Source of the DNA: JAFDWI01 sp964595905
Lineage (GTDB): Bacteria; Actinomycetota; Acidimicrobiia; Acidimicrobiales; Iamiaceae
Assembly (NCBI GenBank): GCA_964595905.1
Contig: CAZQSU010000023.1
Coordinates: 1 to 34,003 of the forward strand
Direction: 5' to 3'
DNA: 34,003 nucleotides
Positions 31,957-34,003 of the stretch are shown piece after piece; within the stretch, counting starts at the first letter, position 1; each line of letters begins with the position of its first letter. The notes beneath the pieces were generated by a model that ran no database searches, was not told the DNA's origin, and saw nothing but the letters and a program-made list of their open reading frames with translations. The translations under genes were made by a program, and so were the position numbers.

Positions 31957-32595
31957 CTATCGGGTTCCAAGCAGTCGGCGTCGCAGGTGCCACATCAACC
32001 TGAACAGGGCGACGAAGGCGACGCTGCTGCCGACCAGTCCGACAGCGATGCCGATGCCCGGTTGGGGATCGAACTCGAGGCCCGCGAGCTCCGCCGGATG
32101 ATCGTTGGTGATGAGCCGTCCCACGACGATCAGGTAGGCCACGACCGTGTTGCACAGGCAGGCCAGCACGACGATGTGCCACATCACCATCGCTTGCGAG
32201 GGGGGCCTGCGTCCGGCCACGAGCATCAGCGCGAACACGATGCCTGTCAGCACCGAGCCGACGGCGGCGCGACGTCCGAGGCCGACGGAGCCGGTGACGC
32301 TCACATCCATGGCTCGTACCCACGGGAGGAACGAGCCGACGAACAGGAGTGCGAGGCCCAGCCAGAAGACGCGGACCGCCATGGCCTCGGCTGATCCGAT
32401 CATCGGCTCGGTCGACGCCCTCACCTGCGCTTCGCCCTCCGCCTGCTGAGGAGGCGGCTTCCCAGGGGCGCGAACCGACCTGGTCCTGGCGGAGCGCCGC
32501 TTCCTGGGGGCGTCGACGGGGGTGCGGCATGCCGTACATGCCGGGCTGGAAGCCTCGAACGTGAAGCCACACGCGTGGCAGACCTGCTCCTCCAT
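31957..32595 (-). CDS. Zinc-ribbon integral membrane protein
   Basis: The 212-residue protein starts with a zinc ribbon (CHACGFTFEASSPACTAC: CxxC, CxxC) and a charged Lys/Arg-rich linker (RKRRSARTRSVR). Four hydrophobic segments follow: VFWLGLALLFVGSFLPWV, VLTGIVFALMLVAG, MWHIVVLACLCNTVVAYLIVV and IGIAVGLVGSSVAFVALFRL. Such small ribbon-plus-membrane proteins are common in actinobacteria and have no assigned role. It converges on the acyl-CoA ligase; the 151 bases between carry no supported gene. Confidence 0.75.
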   Translation of the reverse strand: MEEQVCHACGFTFEASSPACTACRTPVDAPRKRRSARTRSVRAPGKPPPQQAEGEAQVRASTEPMIGSAEAMAVRVFWLGLALLFVGSFLPWVRAMDVSVTGSVGLGRRAAVGSVLTGIVFALMLVAGRRPPSQAMVMWHIVVLACLCNTVVAYLIVVGRLITNDHPAELAGLEFDPQPGIGIAVGLVGSSVAFVALFRLMWHLRRRLLGTR

Positions 32596-32670
32596 GGGCG
32601 GTCAGCATCGCACAGAATCCTGATCGTTCCCGGCGCTGGGGTGGATCGCCTCAGCTCGGACGGGCCCGGT

Positions 32671-33975
32671 TCACGCCGCGACCGCGTTCGGGTGAACGGT
32701 CGATGCTCGGGCGTGAGGAGCGTTGCCGGTCGCCGGGCCGTGCGGTGGTGGTCGGTCGGGTGGTGAACCGCCGGGTGGTGGTTGCCGGTGGTGCCGCTGA
32801 CCGACGAGCTGGTCACCCGACGGTGAGGTCCAGTGGGGAATCTGGTCGTCGTCGAGAGTCATCGACCAGCCGCTGCGGTGGGTGACGCCGTGGTGGTGGC
32901 GACACAACGCCACCAGGTTCGACAGGTCGGTCGGCCCCCCATTGTGCCAGTCGACGACGTGGTGGTGATCGCACCAGTCGATGGGCGCGTCGCAACGGGG
33001 AAAGGTGCAGCCACCGTCTCGCACGGCGATGGCCCGGCGTTGGGCGAGCGTGGCGAGCCGCTGGGTGTGCCCGACATCGACGGGGATGCCCATGTGGTCG
33101 ACGACCACGGCCCACACCTCGGGGTCGCAGCCCCAGACGTCGGTGGCGGCGTGGGGGAGCGGGGTGCCCTCGGCGTCGCAGGTCTCGGAGTCGTGTACGA
33201 CGAGGGTGACCTCGGCGCGAGGTGCGCTGCCCGAGCCGGGCTCGGCACCCGTCGCGATGCGGATGAGTTCGACGAAGGCTTCGGCTCGAAGCGCTTTGCG
33301 GCTCGGGATGTCCAGGTCGCCGGACAGGTTGTGATCATGGCTGTAGCGGCGGAACAGCTCGTCGGCCTTCGCATTGATGGCCGTCTTGACGAGGAGGCCG
33401 TTGGCGGCGTCGAGGCTGCCGGCGATCTCGGTGCGCCCGTCGAGTGTCTTGGGCAGCCGCAGTTCGTTCAGCGCGCACGGGTCGGGCTCGGGCCCATCCG
33501 CGTCGGCGAGTTCGGCGAGCGCCGCGACGTCGCGTTTCCACTGCGGGAAGGTGGTGGCGTCGGCGAGCGCGATGATCTCGTCCTGCGCACCGGCGAGCAG
33601 GTCGGTGATCCGGGGGTTGTCGGCGTCGTTGAGGGCCTTGGCGTGATCGAAGCAGAGCCGGCCGTCGCTCACGGCCTCGTCGACCCGGTCGAAGTGGTTG
33701 CGCAGCGCACGGCCGACCCGCAGACGACCCACGATCGGCCCGCGGGCACCACCCGTGGTGGCCGCCGCCCACGAGGCCGTGCGCATGCCGTGGTCGCGGT
33801 CGGTGGCGCCGCGGGCATCGAGTTCGGCGAGCACGTGGGCCTCGGCCACCTCGACCAGGCTGTGCAGGGCGGCCAACCCGACCACCGCATCTTTCAGCTC
33901 GGCATCACTGCAACCTCGCGCGTCGACCCCGGCCAATTGGCGGCCCGTTTCGGTGAGCGCAGCGGGATCGAACAT
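32671..33975 (-). CDS. DUF222-HNH endonuclease-like protein (13E12 type)
   Basis: The 434-residue protein pairs an alpha-helical DUF222 domain (N-terminal about 290 residues, with LVEVAEAHVLAELDARGATDRDHG and RVGRALRNHFDRVDEAVSDGR) with an HNH nuclease at about 345-395 (CTFPRCDAPIDWCDHHHVVDW, then GGPTDLSNLVALCRHHHGVTH), followed by a low-complexity Pro/Arg tail of 40 residues. These genes are very abundant in actinobacteria and were called 13E12 repeat family; the role is not established. TATGAT lies six bases before the ATG. Confidence 0.9.
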   Translation of the reverse strand: MFDPAALTETGRQLAGVDARGCSDAELKDAVVGLAALHSLVEVAEAHVLAELDARGATDRDHGMRTASWAAATTGGARGPIVGRLRVGRALRNHFDRVDEAVSDGRLCFDHAKALNDADNPRITDLLAGAQDEIIALADATTFPQWKRDVAALAELADADGPEPDPCALNELRLPKTLDGRTEIAGSLDAANGLLVKTAINAKADELFRRYSHDHNLSGDLDIPSRKALRAEAFVELIRIATGAEPGSGSAPRAEVTLVVHDSETCDAEGTPLPHAATDVWGCDPEVWAVVVDHMGIPVDVGHTQRLATLAQRRAIAVRDGGCTFPRCDAPIDWCDHHHVVDWHNGGPTDLSNLVALCRHHHGVTHRSGWSMTLDDDQIPHWTSPSGDQLVGQRHHRQPPPGGSPPDRPPPHGPATGNAPHARASTVHPNAVAA

Positions 33976-33981
33976 GGGAAC

Positions 33982-33987
33982 ATCATA
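33982..33987 (-). promoter_or_regulatory. Leaderless -10 box for the DUF222-HNH gene
   Basis: On the minus strand TATGAT, one base from TATAAT, is followed by six bases and ATG 33975. Confidence 0.6.
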
Positions 33988-34003
33988 AGAAGGGGGTGTG
34001 ACA

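Overview
The window is high-GC DNA (about 70 % G+C by eye) with frequent GTG starts, promoters with a TANNNT -10 box only 6-8 bases before the start codon (leaderless mRNAs), and many families common in Actinomycetota: HxlR, DUF222-HNH, BTAD/SARP-type regulator, amphi-Trp, DUF4242, LLM flavin monooxygenase, F-like nitroreductase. I infer an actinobacterium, plausibly an uncultured Acidimicrobiia-like lineage. The run of exactly 100 N at 24300-24399 says it is a draft scaffold, so junctions near odd boundaries may be assembly artefacts. No rRNA, tRNA, CRISPR array or insertion sequence was seen, and no gene-free stretch exceeds 300 bases.

Layout. 1-1.7 kb: a broken HxlR regulator fused head-to-head to a TesB-like thioesterase, then a coupled PaaI-like thioesterase. 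1.9-3.6 kb: an ECF-like sigma factor overlapping a single-pass membrane kelch protein. 3.8-4.5 kb: an XRE antitoxin-like gene with its operator, and a truncated AbiEii-type toxin. 4.6-6.8 kb: Lys-less P-loop kinase, amphi-Trp protein, DUF1330 protein, HhH protein. 6.9-11.8 kb: redox block (putative Fe/2OG enzyme, SDR plus a decayed SDR copy, nitroreductase, and an AKR translationally coupled to an LLM monooxygenase). 12-13.3 kb: secreted Thr-rich repeat protein. 13.4-17.1 kb: VOC protein, bifunctional nuclease, DUF4242 protein, BTAD regulator. 17.1-22.2 kb: mostly minus-strand metabolic genes (PPOX, CocE/NonD hydrolase, Zn-alcohol dehydrogenase, hydrolase fragment, baeRF) and a truncated RHH-like gene.

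22.3-30.1 kb is a metal-handling island: a CPH-type (P1B-3) copper ATPase, an assembly gap, an ArsI/CadI-like VOC protein, a divergent ArsR with palindromic operators, a Sco1/PCuAC/cupredoxin-like copper delivery operon under a dyad-covered promoter, a Sir2 deacylase, a YcnI-like copper protein, and a GDT1-family (UPF0016) manganese transporter preceded by a yybP-ykoY manganese riboswitch. The window ends with an acyl-CoA synthetase, a zinc-ribbon membrane protein and a DUF222-HNH protein.

The most interesting signals are the riboswitch whose P1 strand is copied in the Shine-Dalgarno site, the copper island with its unknown regulator site, the orphaned antitoxin, the sigma/kelch pair, and several gene remnants (HxlR, SDR, hydrolase, RHH, toxin) that show ongoing gene decay.
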